A stretch of 64,000 nt of DNA from Collimonas sp. OK412 (GTDB lineage Bacteria > Pseudomonadota > Gammaproteobacteria > Burkholderiales > Burkholderiaceae_D), in the NCBI RefSeq assembly GCF_900112135.1, contig NZ_FOLC01000005.1:1-64000 (forward strand), written 5' to 3'. The position numbers and the translations under genes are program-made. Positions 16,559-25,457 of the stretch are shown here, in pieces. Below the pieces are notes generated by a model. It made no database searches, was not told the origin of the DNA, and saw only the letters and a list, made by a program, of their open reading frames with translations. The stretch's first letter is position 1. Each line of letters opens with the position of its first letter.

Positions 16559-17839
16559 TTACTCCGGATCAGGGCCGCCCGGGTCAGGGCCGCCCAGGTC
16601 AGGGCCGCCCGGACGGGGCCGTTGTGCTTGCACTACCTGCTCAACCATTTCGACACGCGCCGAATGGATGGCGTCGGGTATCCGTTGCGGCTGTTGCTGG
16701 AACATGCCGGCGATCACCCCGGCATTGACCGACTGCACCGCCTTCAGGACGGCCTGCAGATAAGCGAATTGCGGAAACGGCTTGCCGGCGTAACCGGTCC
16801 TGCCGCGGTAATCGCATTCAGTGGCGCGCAGCATATCGATGAAGCGCTGCGGCTTGCGAAAGGCGTCGCAGCGCCCCAAAAGATTGACGATGGTGTTCGC
16901 GCGCAGCTCGAACGCGCGGCCGACATTGCCGTGCTCACGCGTCGTCATCAGCGCCAGGTCGCGCACCTCGCCCGGCACCTTGAGGCGCTGGCATACCCGT
17001 TCCACCAGCTCCACGCCAAGCCCCTCGTGACCGTGGTGGCTAGGCCAGCCGGTAGCCGGCGTCGCGCCTTTGCCGAGATCATGCGCCAGCGCGGCAAAAC
17101 GCACCGGCAGCGCATAGTTTTCGCGGGCGGCGGTGTCCACCACCATCATCACGTGTACGCCGGTATCGATTTCCGGATGATATTTTTCCGGCTGCGGTAT
17201 GCCCCACAGGACATCCAGTTCCGGCAGGATGCGCGCCAAGGCGCCGCATGCGCGCAAGACCTCGAACATGCGCGACGGCTGCATTTCCATCAAGCCGCGC
17301 GCCAACTCCTGCCAAACCCGCTCCGGCACCAGCGCATCGACTTCGCCGGCGGCCACCATGCGCTGCATCAGCACATTGGTTTCCGGCGCCACGGTGAAAT
17401 CGGTAAAGCGCGCGGCAAACCTGGCCACGCGCAGGATGCGCACCGGGTCCTCGGCGAAAGCATCGGATACATGGCGGAATATCTTGTCCTGCAAATCCTG
17501 GCGGCCGTTGAATGGATCGGCTACCGTGCCGTCTTCGGCCCGTGCAATGGCGTTGATGGTCAGGTCGCGGCGCACCAGGTCCTGCTCCAGCGTGACGTCG
17601 GGATCGGTATGGAACACAAACCCCTTGTAGCCAGGTGCAGTCTTGCGCTCAGTGCGCGCCAGCGCATATTCCTCTTGCGTACTGGGATGCAGGAACACCG
17701 GGAAATCCTTGCCGACCGGGCGGAACCCCTGCGCCAGCATGTCTTCCGGCGTGGCGCCGACCACCACGTAGTCGCGGTCTTTCACCGGGAGTCCGAGCAA
17801 CTCGTCGCGTACCGCGCCGCCGACTGCAAAAACTTTCAT
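16559..17839 (-). CDS. cca: Multifunctional CCA tRNA nucleotidyltransferase
   Basis: A 426-residue class II CCA-adding enzyme that builds or repairs the 3' CCA of tRNAs. The nucleotidyltransferase head starts MKVFAVGGAVRDELLGLPVKD with the catalytic DRDYVV; the LVRRDLTINAIA and RILRVARFAARF motifs follow. The HD phosphohydrolase domain (about 225-330) has AALAHDLGKG and HHGHEG. The C terminus is unusual: it ends in a repeated GGPDP peptide made by a 15-bp tandem repeat, beyond the normal fold. It lies 18 bp before the GST stop on the same strand. Confidence 0.95.
   Translation of the reverse strand: MKVFAVGGAVRDELLGLPVKDRDYVVVGATPEDMLAQGFRPVGKDFPVFLHPSTQEEYALARTERKTAPGYKGFVFHTDPDVTLEQDLVRRDLTINAIARAEDGTVADPFNGRQDLQDKIFRHVSDAFAEDPVRILRVARFAARFTDFTVAPETNVLMQRMVAAGEVDALVPERVWQELARGLMEMQPSRMFEVLRACGALARILPELDVLWGIPQPEKYHPEIDTGVHVMMVVDTAARENYALPVRFAALAHDLGKGATPATGWPSHHGHEGLGVELVERVCQRLKVPGEVRDLALMTTREHGNVGRAFELRANTIVNLLGRCDAFRKPQRFIDMLRATECDYRGRTGYAGKPFPQFAYLQAVLKAVQSVNAGVIAGMFQQQPQRIPDAIHSARVEMVEQVVQAQRPRPGGPDLGGPDPGGPDPE
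16570..16614. repeat. 15-bp tandem repeat (three units) in the cca 3' end
   Basis: Three head-to-tail units of CAGGGCCGCCCGGGT with one or two differences each. They encode the Pro/Gly/Asp repeat at the end of the CCA enzyme. Short in-frame minisatellite, likely variable in copy number between strains. Confidence 0.85.
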
Positions 17840-17857
17840 GGCTGTTATTGAATCCCG

Positions 17858-18553
17858 TTAATCCGGCAGTACTTCGGTTTCCGCCAGCGCTTCCAGCATC
17901 CAGCGCGCCACGGCAGGATGCGCTTGCACCCGGTCGGCGTAAGCCTGCAAGGCCGGCGCCAGCGAAACGCCGTAGCTGCGGAAGCGCATCACCACCGGGG
18001 CGAAATAGGCGTCGGCAATCGAGAAAGCGCCAAACAAGAATTGATGGTGGCCGAATTCGGACAGGCAGGTTTCCCAGATTTCGACTACCCGCGCAATATC
18101 GGCCTGGGCGCCGGCGGTACGGCCGTATCCGGGCTTGTGCGTGCGGATATCCATCGGCATGTCCGAGCGCAACGCCGCGAAGCCGGAATGCATTTCCGCG
18201 CATATCGAACGAGCGGTAGCGCGCGCCAGCATGTCTTGCGGCCACATGCCGAGGTCGGGAAACTGCTCGGCCAGGTATTCGCAGATCGCCAGCGAATCCC
18301 AGATCGGCGTCTCGCCCACCATCAGGATCGGCACCCGGCCGCTGGCCGAATAGCGGCCGATCTGGTTCGCGGTATCGGCCTGGCGCAGCAGGATCTTGAG
18401 CTCTTTGAACGGGATCCCGAAGGCGGTCATCGCCACCCATGGCCGCATTGACCATGAAGAATAATTCTTGTTGGCGATGATCAGCAGCAAGCCGTCCGCG
18501 CCGGCTTTTTGCAAAGCGGCGGAAAGGCTGGGATCAAGCTCGGTGGTTTGCAT
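17858..18553 (-). CDS. Glutathione S-transferase family protein
   Basis: A 231-residue GST. The thioredoxin-like N-terminal domain shows IIANKNYSSWSMRPWVAMTAF, quoted here only to ANKNYSSWSMRPW, with the catalytic serine region, then GRVPILMVGETPIWDSLAI (the cis-Pro and the glutathione-binding Asp/Ser). The all-helical C-terminal domain follows, with FSIADAYFAPVVMRF. The zeta/theta-like SSWSMRPW motif is common in proteobacterial GSTs of unknown substrate. The ATG at 18553 has a GGAG six bases upstream; the TTG at 18571 is not needed. It starts 15 bp after the slt stop. Confidence 0.88.
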   Translation of the reverse strand: MQTTELDPSLSAALQKAGADGLLLIIANKNYSSWSMRPWVAMTAFGIPFKELKILLRQADTANQIGRYSASGRVPILMVGETPIWDSLAICEYLAEQFPDLGMWPQDMLARATARSICAEMHSGFAALRSDMPMDIRTHKPGYGRTAGAQADIARVVEIWETCLSEFGHHQFLFGAFSIADAYFAPVVMRFRSYGVSLAPALQAYADRVQAHPAVARWMLEALAETEVLPD

Positions 18554-18567
18554 AGGCGGCTCCAGTC

Positions 18568-20544
18568 TCAAGGCAAGGCCGATTCGACAAATCCCTTGGG
18601 CGCGACGGTGCCCAGGCGCGCTTTCAGGGATTGCGGCTTGCCGTCGAACAGGGCAGCATAATAAGTCGCGTTGGACAGCACATTCTTGACATAGCCGCGG
18701 GTTTCGCCGAACGGGATCGATTCCGCAAAAACCGCGCCTTCAACCGTGCCCGGCAAGGTCGAACGCCAGGCGCGCGGCCGGCCGGGACCGGCATTGTAGG
18801 CCGCCGACGCCAGCGCTTGCGAACCATCCAGGTCGGCCAGCACCATGCTCAGGTAATTGGTGCCCAGCAGGATGTTGGTGTTGACGTCGGAAATCTGGTC
18901 GTTGGTAAAACCGCTCAAGCCGATTTTTTTAGCAACCCAGCGCGCCGTCGCCGGCATCACCTGCATCAGGCCGCTGGCGCCGACATTCGAGCGCGCGCTC
19001 CTGATAAAACGCGATTCTTGCCGGATCACGCCATAGACCCAGGCCATGTCGAGCCCCAGGTTCTGGGTATTGGTAGTCATCACGTCCCGATGGGGCGACG
19101 GGAAACGCTGGCTGAAATCGATTTCAACCTTGGTGCGGTCGGAAGTATTCACCATGCGGTCCAGGACATTGTTCTGGCGGGCGAATTCGGCGGCGGTCAG
19201 CAACTGGCGATCCGTCATCTTGCGCAGCTCCCAGTTCCACTCGCGCACGCCTTCGAAACGCAGGTTCATGTCAAAAAAGCGCAGCGCACGGCGGAAACCT
19301 TGGTTATTTGTCATCGGCGCCATTTCGGCCGGACTGAAGGCCTGGGTGGAAGGCACCGCGATGATTTTCTGGCCCAGTTCTTCCAGCGCCAGCTGGCCGT
19401 AGAAATTGGTCTGGTCGGCGATCGACTCGAACTGCTGCTGCGCTTGCTCGGTTTTACCCAGGACCTGGTCGGCCCGGGCTTGCCAGTAGATCCAGGCCGG
19501 ATCGCTGCGCAAAGCCTCCGGCATTGCCTCGATACCGCTACGCACCAGTTTCCAGTCGCTGGCGCGCAGGGCGGAGCGGACGCGCCATTGATAAGCGTCG
19601 CCCGACAATACCGCATTGCTCTTCACCTGGCGCCAGTAATCGATGGCTTGCGGTTCCAGCTTGAGCGCCGACTGCAGCGCTACCTGCGCCCATGCCAGCG
19701 AACGCTCGGCCGAAGTCAGCTGGTCGGACCCGGCGCTCAGCGCCGCGGCTGCGCGGCCGCTATCGCTCTTGGCCACCCGCCCTAAAGCCAGTATGAATAA
19801 TTCGTGGCTGCTGCGGCCGGCGCCGGGACCGCGCGCAAGCACCAGTGCCGACTTGTCGATGGCTTGCGCCACCTGGGAGTCGTCGGCGTCGATATACGGC
19901 GTCATGCGGCGCGCAACAGCGGCAAAGCCGGCCTCTACCGCTTGCCGGATCTGGAACCACACGTCATCGGCGCTGAACTGGTCGTTCTGGGCCAATATGC
20001 CGATCAGGCCAGTGCAGCCCTGCCCGTAATCCTTAGGCGTGGTCAGCAAGGCGCGCGCTTCATTGGCGACGTTCACGCCTTTCAAGGCGGCCGACATCAG
20101 TGCATAGCATTTCAGCTGGGTGTCGTCGTCGAGTACGAATTTCGGATATTGCTCGTCGAAGGTGTTCCAGTCGCCGGCCTTGCCCAGCTCCAGCAGCCAG
20201 TCGTTGCGCAGACGGTCGGCGATCGCGCTGCCGTCGTAGCGCGCCAGGTAGTCGCGGATATCCGATTGCGGCGCGACCAGGTCCTTGATCAGCGGTTTCA
20301 GGCGGTAATAATCGACATAGGAAGGAATGTCATAATCACTTAAAGTAGAAGCCAGCAGCTCCGCTTTATCCGCATTGTTGGCGCGGGCGGCATCGCGCAG
20401 GGCCAGGAAACTATCGTCCTGGCCGGCGTAGCTGGCTGCGGTGGCGCCATTTGCGGAACGTTTCTGGGCATAAGCAGCGCTTGTCATCACAGCGGAGGAA
20501 GCCACGGCGACGGCGATAACAGCAAGCCATTTCTTTTTGAACAT
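18568..20544 (-). CDS. slt: Soluble lytic murein transglycosylase
   Basis: A 658-residue Slt70-like periplasmic enzyme that cleaves the MurNAc-GlcNAc bond to leave 1,6-anhydro ends. A signal peptide occupies about residues 1-27 (ending AYAQ). A long alpha-helical superhelix follows, and the C-terminal lysozyme-like domain carries the catalytic glutamate in GVIRQESRFIRSARS and the motifs GLMQVMPATARW and SAAYNAGPGRPRAW. It is the first gene of the slt-GST-cca-GNAT run on the minus strand and is divergent from the formyl-THF cyclo-ligase gene with only about 30 bp between them. Confidence 0.93.
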   Translation of the reverse strand: MFKKKWLAVIAVAVASSAVMTSAAYAQKRSANGATAASYAGQDDSFLALRDAARANNADKAELLASTLSDYDIPSYVDYYRLKPLIKDLVAPQSDIRDYLARYDGSAIADRLRNDWLLELGKAGDWNTFDEQYPKFVLDDDTQLKCYALMSAALKGVNVANEARALLTTPKDYGQGCTGLIGILAQNDQFSADDVWFQIRQAVEAGFAAVARRMTPYIDADDSQVAQAIDKSALVLARGPGAGRSSHELFILALGRVAKSDSGRAAAALSAGSDQLTSAERSLAWAQVALQSALKLEPQAIDYWRQVKSNAVLSGDAYQWRVRSALRASDWKLVRSGIEAMPEALRSDPAWIYWQARADQVLGKTEQAQQQFESIADQTNFYGQLALEELGQKIIAVPSTQAFSPAEMAPMTNNQGFRRALRFFDMNLRFEGVREWNWELRKMTDRQLLTAAEFARQNNVLDRMVNTSDRTKVEIDFSQRFPSPHRDVMTTNTQNLGLDMAWVYGVIRQESRFIRSARSNVGASGLMQVMPATARWVAKKIGLSGFTNDQISDVNTNILLGTNYLSMVLADLDGSQALASAAYNAGPGRPRAWRSTLPGTVEGAVFAESIPFGETRGYVKNVLSNATYYAALFDGKPQSLKARLGTVAPKGFVESALP

Positions 20545-20577
20545 ATAACTGCCAACCTTATTTTACGAGTGCGAACG

Positions 20578-21174
20578 ATGACGCCTAGCATAGCATGTGA
20601 TGCCAGTGATGCAACACCTGGACCGGACAAAGCGCAGCTGCGGCGTACCTTGCTGGCAACGCGCCAGGCTATCGACCCGGCGCACCGCCGCGATTGGGAT
20701 GCTGAACTTGGAAAACGGGTAATCGCCTGGGCTACCGGCTGGAGCCAGGCGCATCCGGAGGGCACGCTAGGCGTCTATTGGCCGATCCGCGGCGAGCCGG
20801 ATCTGCGCCCTGCCTACGACGAACTGGCGGCGCGCGGCATGCGCCTGGCGTTGCCGGTGGTGACAGGCGTCGACAGCCCGCTGCGCTTTGTCAGCTGGAT
20901 CCCGGGAGAAGCCATGGTCAAGGATGGATTCGGCGTCGCCATACCGGCCAGCTATGTGACCGTCATGCCGCAGGCCCTGCTGATTCCCTGCGTAGGCTTT
21001 AACCGGAACAAGATACGGCTGGGTTACGGCGGCGGATTTTACGACCGGACGCTGGCGCCGCTTTCGCGGCCGCAGACAGTCGGCATCGCCTACTCCTGCG
21101 GGCTGGCGGAATTTGACGGCGCAGCGCACGATATCGCGCTGGACGCCGTCATCACTGAAGCGGCCGATTTATAG
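20578..21174 (+). CDS. fau: 5-formyltetrahydrofolate cyclo-ligase
   Basis: About 198 residues. It converts 5-formyl-THF to 5,10-methenyl-THF with ATP. The signature near the C terminus, GFNRNKIRLGYGGGFYDRTL, is diagnostic, and DKAQLRRTLLATRQAI near the N terminus is the usual basic opening. Start is the ATG at 20578 or the GTG at 20569; neither has a clear ribosome site because the slt start is so close. In many proteobacteria the 6S RNA gene precedes this gene, but the 33-bp gap here leaves no room. It overlaps the 3' end of the convergent metF by a few bases. Confidence 0.93.
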   Translation: MTPSIACDASDATPGPDKAQLRRTLLATRQAIDPAHRRDWDAELGKRVIAWATGWSQAHPEGTLGVYWPIRGEPDLRPAYDELAARGMRLALPVVTGVDSPLRFVSWIPGEAMVKDGFGVAIPASYVTVMPQALLIPCVGFNRNKIRLGYGGGFYDRTLAPLSRPQTVGIAYSCGLAEFDGAAHDIALDAVITEAADL

Positions 21175-22023
21175 CTTGAGGCGCTGCCAGATGGCGATGG
21201 TCGCCGGCGACTGGTTCAGCGTATAGAAATGCAAGCCGGGCGCGCCGCCCGCCAGCAAGCGTTCGCACAGCTGGGTCACGACATCCAGGCCGAAGGCTCG
21301 GATCGAATCCGTATCGTCGCCGTAGCTGGCGAGCTTGAGACGGATCCAGCGCGGGATCTCGGTACCGCACATGTCGGAAAAACGCATCAGCTGCGAGTAG
21401 TTGGTGATCGGCATGATGCCGGCGACTACCGGTACTGCCGCACCCAGTTTCTGCGCTTCGTCGACAAAACGGAAATACGCATCGGCATTGTAGAAATATT
21501 GCGTGATGGCGCCGTTGGCTCCTGCCTTGACCTTACTGACAAAACGCTGCACGTCGTCTTGCGGCGACTTCGCTTGCGGATGCATTTCAGGATAGGCGGC
21601 GACTTCGATATGGAACCAGTCGCCGGTTTCCGCGCGGATGAATTCCACCAGCTCGTTGGCGTAGCGGAACTCGCCGGAAGAAATATCCATCGCACCGTAA
21701 CCGCTGGGCAAATCGCCGCGCAACGCCACCAGGCGCTTGATGCCATGGTCCTTGTATTGTGCCAGGATCGCGCGCAGCGATTCGCGCGAGCTGCCCAGGC
21801 AGGACAGGTGCGGCGCAGCCTCATGGCCCTCGCTGCGGATGTCGAGCACCGTATCCAGCGTCCCCTTCTGGGTCGAGCCGCCGGCGCCGAAAGTGACCGA
21901 AAAATACCGTGGGTGCAGCTCGGCCAGCTTGGCGCGCGTCACCCGCAGTTTTTCGGCGCCTTCGGGTGTCTTGGGCGGGAAAAACTCAATGCTGAAATTC
22001 TTTTGAGCGTTTTTTTGTGACAT
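21169..22023 (-). CDS. metF: 5,10-methylenetetrahydrofolate reductase
   Basis: A 284-residue MetF flavoprotein that makes 5-methyl-THF for methionine synthesis. The N terminus has SIEFFPPKTPEGAEKL, the family opening, with later VTFGAGGSTQKGTLD and RGDLPSGYGAM. It closes the methyl cycle begun by metK and ahcY upstream on the same strand; a small membrane protein gene lies in between and ends one base before metF starts, so the three are probably one transcript. Confidence 0.95.
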   Translation of the reverse strand: MSQKNAQKNFSIEFFPPKTPEGAEKLRVTRAKLAELHPRYFSVTFGAGGSTQKGTLDTVLDIRSEGHEAAPHLSCLGSSRESLRAILAQYKDHGIKRLVALRGDLPSGYGAMDISSGEFRYANELVEFIRAETGDWFHIEVAAYPEMHPQAKSPQDDVQRFVSKVKAGANGAITQYFYNADAYFRFVDEAQKLGAAVPVVAGIMPITNYSQLMRFSDMCGTEIPRWIRLKLASYGDDTDSIRAFGLDVVTQLCERLLAGGAPGLHFYTLNQSPATIAIWQRLKL

Positions 22024-22368
22024 CTAATTCTTCTTCAGTAGCAAGGTGGAAAGTGCCCACGAAACGATGCTGTACAAGATGGCGCCACCGACCGCCGACC
22101 AGAAACTCGCCACGTAAAACCCGCTCACCAGGTGCGACACCAGCCAGAACATCAGGCCGTTGATGATGAAGATGAACAAGCCCAGCGTCAGCAAAGTCGC
22201 CGGCAAGGTCAGCAGCAGCAGGATCGGACGGATCAGGGTGTTGACGAAGCCCAGCACCAGCGCCGCGATCAGCGCCGCGCCGAAGCTGGCGAACTGCACC
22301 GAATGCATCAGATACGGCACCGCCAGCAAGGCCAGGGTATTAATCAGCCAGGTAATCAGTAAGCGCAT
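22024..22368 (-). CDS. Small membrane protein, phage holin family (type 4_2)
   Basis: A 114-residue very hydrophobic protein with about four membrane segments (about 5-22, 28-45, 55-75, 85-108). It matches the widespread phage-holin-like family represented by MRLLITWLINTLALLAVPYL; no lysis function is implied because the family is common in bacterial chromosomes, often beside methionine-cycle genes. It sits between ahcY and metF and ends directly at the metF start, so it is likely translated from the same message. Role unknown. Confidence 0.8.
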   Translation of the reverse strand: MRLLITWLINTLALLAVPYLMHSVQFASFGAALIAALVLGFVNTLIRPILLLLTLPATLLTLGLFIFIINGLMFWLVSHLVSGFYVASFWSAVGGAILYSIVSWALSTLLLKKN

Positions 22369-22395
22369 CGTGTGTTCCTCTTGGAGTTGCGGGAC

Positions 22396-22423
22396 CTGCG
22401 CACCGGCGCTTGCCGGTGCGCAG
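22396..22423 (-). other. 12-bp GC-rich hairpin after ahcY
   Basis: A perfect 12-bp stem CTGCGCACCGGC with loop AAGC (minus strand) directly downstream of the ahcY stop. There is no T tract, so it is more likely an mRNA-stabilising or partial attenuating hairpin than a full terminator, which would let metF be transcribed. Confidence 0.6.
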
Positions 22424-22430
22424 CCGGCGG

Positions 22431-23873
22431 TTAGTAGCGGTAATGTTCCGGCTTGTAAGGACCGGTTTGCTTGACGCCGATATAAGCAGCCTGCTCTTCG
22501 GTCAAGACCGACAGCTGCGCATTCAGTTTTTTCAGCTGCAGGCGCGCGACTTTTTCATCCAGGTGTTTTGGCAAGGTGTATACGCCGACCGGATAGGCCT
22601 TGGTATTGACGAACAATTCAATCTGGGCGATGGTCTGGTTGGCGAACGACGAACTCATCACATACGACGGGTGGCCGGTACCGCAACCCAGGTTCACCAG
22701 ACGGCCCTCGGCCAGCAAGATGATGCGCTTGCCGTCCGGGAAAATGACGTGGTCGACTTGCGGCTTGATGTTTTCCCAGGTGTATTGCTTCAGCGCGGCG
22801 ACTTCGATTTCATTGTCGAAATGGCCGATGTTGCAGACAATCGCCTGGTCCTTCATCTTTTGCATGTGGTCATGGGTGATCACATGGTAGTTGCCGGTGC
22901 AGGTGACGAAGATGTCGCCGTGCTCGGCTGCGTATTCCATGGTCACGACGCGATAGCCTTCCATCGCTGCCTGCAGGGCGCAGATCGGATCGACTTCTGT
23001 CACCCAGACTTGCGCCGACAGGGCGCGCATGGCTTGCGCCGAACCCTTGCCGACGTCGCCGTAACCGGCGATGACGGCGACCTTGCCGGCGATCATGACG
23101 TCGGTGGCGCGCTTGATGCCGTCGACCAGCGATTCGCGGCAGCCGTACAGGTTGTCGAACTTGGACTTGGTGACCGAATCGTTGACGTTAATCGCCGGGA
23201 AAGCCAGCTTGCCTTCCTTGTGCATCTGGTACAGGCGGTGCACGCCGGTAGTGGTTTCTTCCGTCACGCCCTTGATCTGGGCCAGGCGCGTCGAATACCA
23301 GTTTGGCGCCGTCGCCAGCTTTTTCTTGATCGCGTTGAACAGGCAGATTTCCTCTTCAGAGCCTGGATTGTTCAAGACCGAAATGTCTTTTTCTGCACGG
23401 GTGCCAAAGTGCAGCAGCAGTGTTGCGTCACCGCCGTCATCCAGGATCATGTTGGCTTGCTGTTCGCCCGGCCATTCGAAAATGCGGTGCGTGAAATCCC
23501 AGTAGTCGTCCAGCGATTCGCCCTTGAAGGCGAACACAGGCGTGCCGGCTGCGGCAATCGCGGCGGCGGCGTGGTCCTGGGTCGAATAGATATTGCAGGA
23601 TGCCCAGCGCACCTTGGCGCCCAATGCTTCCAGGGTCTGGATCAGCACCGCGGTCTGGATCGTCATGTGGATCGAACCGGTGATACGTGCGCCCTTGAGC
23701 GGTTGGGCAGCGGCGAATTCTTCGCGGATCGCCATCAGGCCCGGCATTTCGGTTTCGGCGATCTTGATTTCCTTGTCGCCCCAGGCGGACAAGCTGATAT
23801 CGGCAACCACGTAATCGTTGGCGGTGGAAGTTGTCGAGGAATGTGTAGATGCGTTCATGACTGCGGCGTTCAT
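22431..23873 (-). CDS. ahcY: Adenosylhomocysteinase
   Basis: A 480-residue SAH hydrolase that splits S-adenosylhomocysteine to adenosine and homocysteine, relieving inhibition of methyltransferases. Family marks are visible: [36 protein letters not shown], the NAD-binding [16 protein letters not shown], and the C-terminal end [10 protein letters not shown]. It has the extra internal segment found in many proteobacterial enzymes. The ATG at 23873 is preceded by a strong GGAGG five bases away; the GTG at 23876 is too close. A SAH riboswitch lies in the leader, so expression should rise with SAH. Confidence 0.97.
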   Translation of the reverse strand: MNAAVMNASTHSSTTSTANDYVVADISLSAWGDKEIKIAETEMPGLMAIREEFAAAQPLKGARITGSIHMTIQTAVLIQTLEALGAKVRWASCNIYSTQDHAAAAIAAAGTPVFAFKGESLDDYWDFTHRIFEWPGEQQANMILDDGGDATLLLHFGTRAEKDISVLNNPGSEEEICLFNAIKKKLATAPNWYSTRLAQIKGVTEETTTGVHRLYQMHKEGKLAFPAINVNDSVTKSKFDNLYGCRESLVDGIKRATDVMIAGKVAVIAGYGDVGKGSAQAMRALSAQVWVTEVDPICALQAAMEGYRVVTMEYAAEHGDIFVTCTGNYHVITHDHMQKMKDQAIVCNIGHFDNEIEVAALKQYTWENIKPQVDHVIFPDGKRIILLAEGRLVNLGCGTGHPSYVMSSSFANQTIAQIELFVNTKAYPVGVYTLPKHLDEKVARLQLKKLNAQLSVLTEEQAAYIGVKQTGPYKPEHYRY

Positions 23874-23903
23874 CACGCCCTCCTTTCGTTAGAAAAAAAG
23901 TAA

Positions 23904-23970
23904 CGTGAGCGCAGTTGCAAAATGACTGTACCAAGCCTGGCAGACCGTGTCTGTCGCAACGCTCCTTGGA
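23904..23970 (-). promoter_or_regulatory. SAH riboswitch upstream of ahcY
   Basis: On the minus strand the 5' part CCAAGGAGCGTTGCGAC is followed by a short hairpin, GCCAGGCTTGG and then, after a linker, GCAACTGCGCTCAC. CCAAG pairs with CTTGG (P1), and GAGCGTTGC can pair with GCAACTGCGCTC, the H-type pseudoknot stem of the SAH riboswitch class. Position immediately before ahcY and about 30 nt from its ribosome site fits an ON switch that senses SAH. Recognised by pattern only. Confidence 0.85.
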
Positions 23971-23984
23971 TACGAGCCGCCATT

Positions 23985-24228
23985 TTAAACCTAGATTCGG
24001 TAGTTGGACAGGTGCGAGTGTGCTTTTTTCCGGTTCTCTGGCTAGGCGCGACGACGACGCGGACTACATTCCGCTAGGAGGAGCAACGACGCCAGAGAGC
24101 CGGAAAAATGTGCAATCGCATCTGTAGCGCTCTCGGCAAAAAAATAAACCCAATTAAATGAGAGAAAATCAGATTTTATGTTGCCGTCCAAAGACAAGCG
24201 AGCGATCAACTGCCGAATCTAGGTTTAA
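23985..24228. mobile_element. MITE-like element with 22-bp terminal inverted repeats
   Basis: Inverted repeats of 22 bp with one mismatch lie at 23985-24006 and 24207-24228, each ending in TTAA. They begin TTAAACCTAGATTCGG. The 244-bp interior has no credible gene but holds a long imperfect palindrome: 18-bp arms at 24025-24042 and 24091-24108 (one mismatch), further pairing TGCGA/TCGCA outside them, and a small hairpin GCGGA/TCCGC inside. The shape fits a non-autonomous transposable element or a large cruciform repeat. It lies 15 bp upstream of the SAH riboswitch. TTAA at both ends could be a target duplication. Confidence 0.6.
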
Positions 24229-24258
24229 GCAAACGGCAAGCTTTCGGCTAGATGAAGC

Positions 24259-24291
24259 GCTTATTCCGGCTATCCGGCTTGGCGAATAAGC
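24259..24291 (-). other. Hairpin directly after the perM-like gene
   Basis: Arms GCTTATTC (24259-24266) and GAATAAGC (24284-24291) with an inner CCGG pairing, one base beyond the perM-like stop codon. No T tract follows on the minus strand. Probably the 3' end structure of the perM message. Confidence 0.5.
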
Positions 24292-24292
24292 C

Positions 24293-25360
24293 TCAGACCC
24301 AGCCCATTTCGTGCAACTCGCTCTTGATATAAGCATAGTAAATCGGCGCCGCCACCAGCCCCGGCAAGCCGAACGCGGCTTCGGTCAGAACCATCACCAG
24401 CAGCAATTCCCAGCTGCGCGCGTTGATCTGCGATCCTACAATGCGCGCGTTCAGGAAATATTCCAGCTTGTGGATCACGATCAGGAACACCAGCGCCGCC
24501 GCCGCCACATAGATAGACACCGACAACGCAACCAGCACGATCAGCGTATTTGAAATCAGGTTGCCAATCACCGGCAGCAAACCCGCCAGGAACGTGACGA
24601 CGATCATGGTCTTGGTCAACGGCAGGTGGATGCCGCCGAGCCGCAACACCACCAGCAGGAAAATCGCCGTCAGCGCAGTGTTCAACAGGGAAATCTTGAC
24701 CTGGGCGAACACCACGCGGTGAAACGCGTCTGCCAGCAGGTGCGCTCGTCCCAGCAGCTCGGCGGCCAGCGGCTGCAGCAGCGGCATCGGATGCGCAGCA
24801 TTCAGGGCCACCATGGCGCCCAGCACCATGCCGACCAGCACGTGGACAAATACCTGCACCGCTTCCTTGCCGGCCAGCTGCACATCGCCGCGATGCGATT
24901 GCAGCCAGTCGCTGATGATCTCGCGGATGTCGTCGATATCGTCCGGCAGGTACTGCTGCAGCCAGGCCGGCAACTGGGTGCGGGCCTGGTCCACCACCAC
25001 CATCAGCTTCCCTTGCAGCACCTGGATACGATCCGGGCCGCCATGGAAAAAGGCCACCAGGCCGACAATCGCCAGCGTCAGCGCGCCGATGATGATGGCC
25101 GACAGGAACACCACCGAAATCAGGTGTGCGCGCTGGCTGGTCAGGCGGCGCTGCACCAGGGGCGTCAGCGTGCGCACCAGCTCGTAGACCAGCAGGCCGG
25201 CCAGCAGCGCCGTCAGCATGTGCAAGGTCATCACCAGGAACAGCGCCGTGAGCGCGACCAGCCAGGCGGCCAGGCGGAAACGCGGCAAGGTGGTCACCAC
25301 GGGACGCAGAAGCGGACCATCGGCGGATGAATCGGAAACGGATTGGGGGGCAGAGGCCAT
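24293..25360 (-). CDS. AI-2E family transporter (PerM-like permease)
   Basis: A 355-residue polytopic membrane protein of the AI-2E/PerM family. After a short cytoplasmic N terminus there are hydrophobic segments at about 32-50, 50-70, 85-110, and a cluster of five in the C-terminal half, with the conserved ends GLLPVIGNLISNT and EAAFGLPGLVAAPIYYAYIK. The family includes exporters and Na+/H+ antiporters; the name AI-2 transporter should not be taken literally. The start at 25360 (MASAPQSVSD) is chosen because the upstream frame runs through the hairpin after metK. It sits between metK and ahcY on the same strand. Confidence 0.8.
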   Translation of the reverse strand: MASAPQSVSDSSADGPLLRPVVTTLPRFRLAAWLVALTALFLVMTLHMLTALLAGLLVYELVRTLTPLVQRRLTSQRAHLISVVFLSAIIIGALTLAIVGLVAFFHGGPDRIQVLQGKLMVVVDQARTQLPAWLQQYLPDDIDDIREIISDWLQSHRGDVQLAGKEAVQVFVHVLVGMVLGAMVALNAAHPMPLLQPLAAELLGRAHLLADAFHRVVFAQVKISLLNTALTAIFLLVVLRLGGIHLPLTKTMIVVTFLAGLLPVIGNLISNTLIVLVALSVSIYVAAAALVFLIVIHKLEYFLNARIVGSQINARSWELLLVMVLTEAAFGLPGLVAAPIYYAYIKSELHEMGWV

Positions 25361-25457
25361 GGCGGACTTGTTTCTTTTATCGTAGTCACTGAGGTGGTCA
25401 GTGTAGCAAGTCGCTACCATCGTGCAAAGCACGATTCCGGCATCGCCGATGTTTGGT

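Noticed and set aside
20545-20577. 6S RNA expected next to the formyl-THF cyclo-ligase gene
   Set aside because: Only about 33 bp separate this gene from slt, far too short for a 6S RNA, and nothing in the next gaps has its features.
22024-22368. Prophage remnant because of the holin-like gene
   Set aside because: This holin-like family is common in bacterial core genomes and no other phage gene is near.
24025-24108. Internal palindrome read as an intrinsic terminator
   Set aside because: Its T/A runs are part of the stem itself and no T tract follows the stem on either strand.
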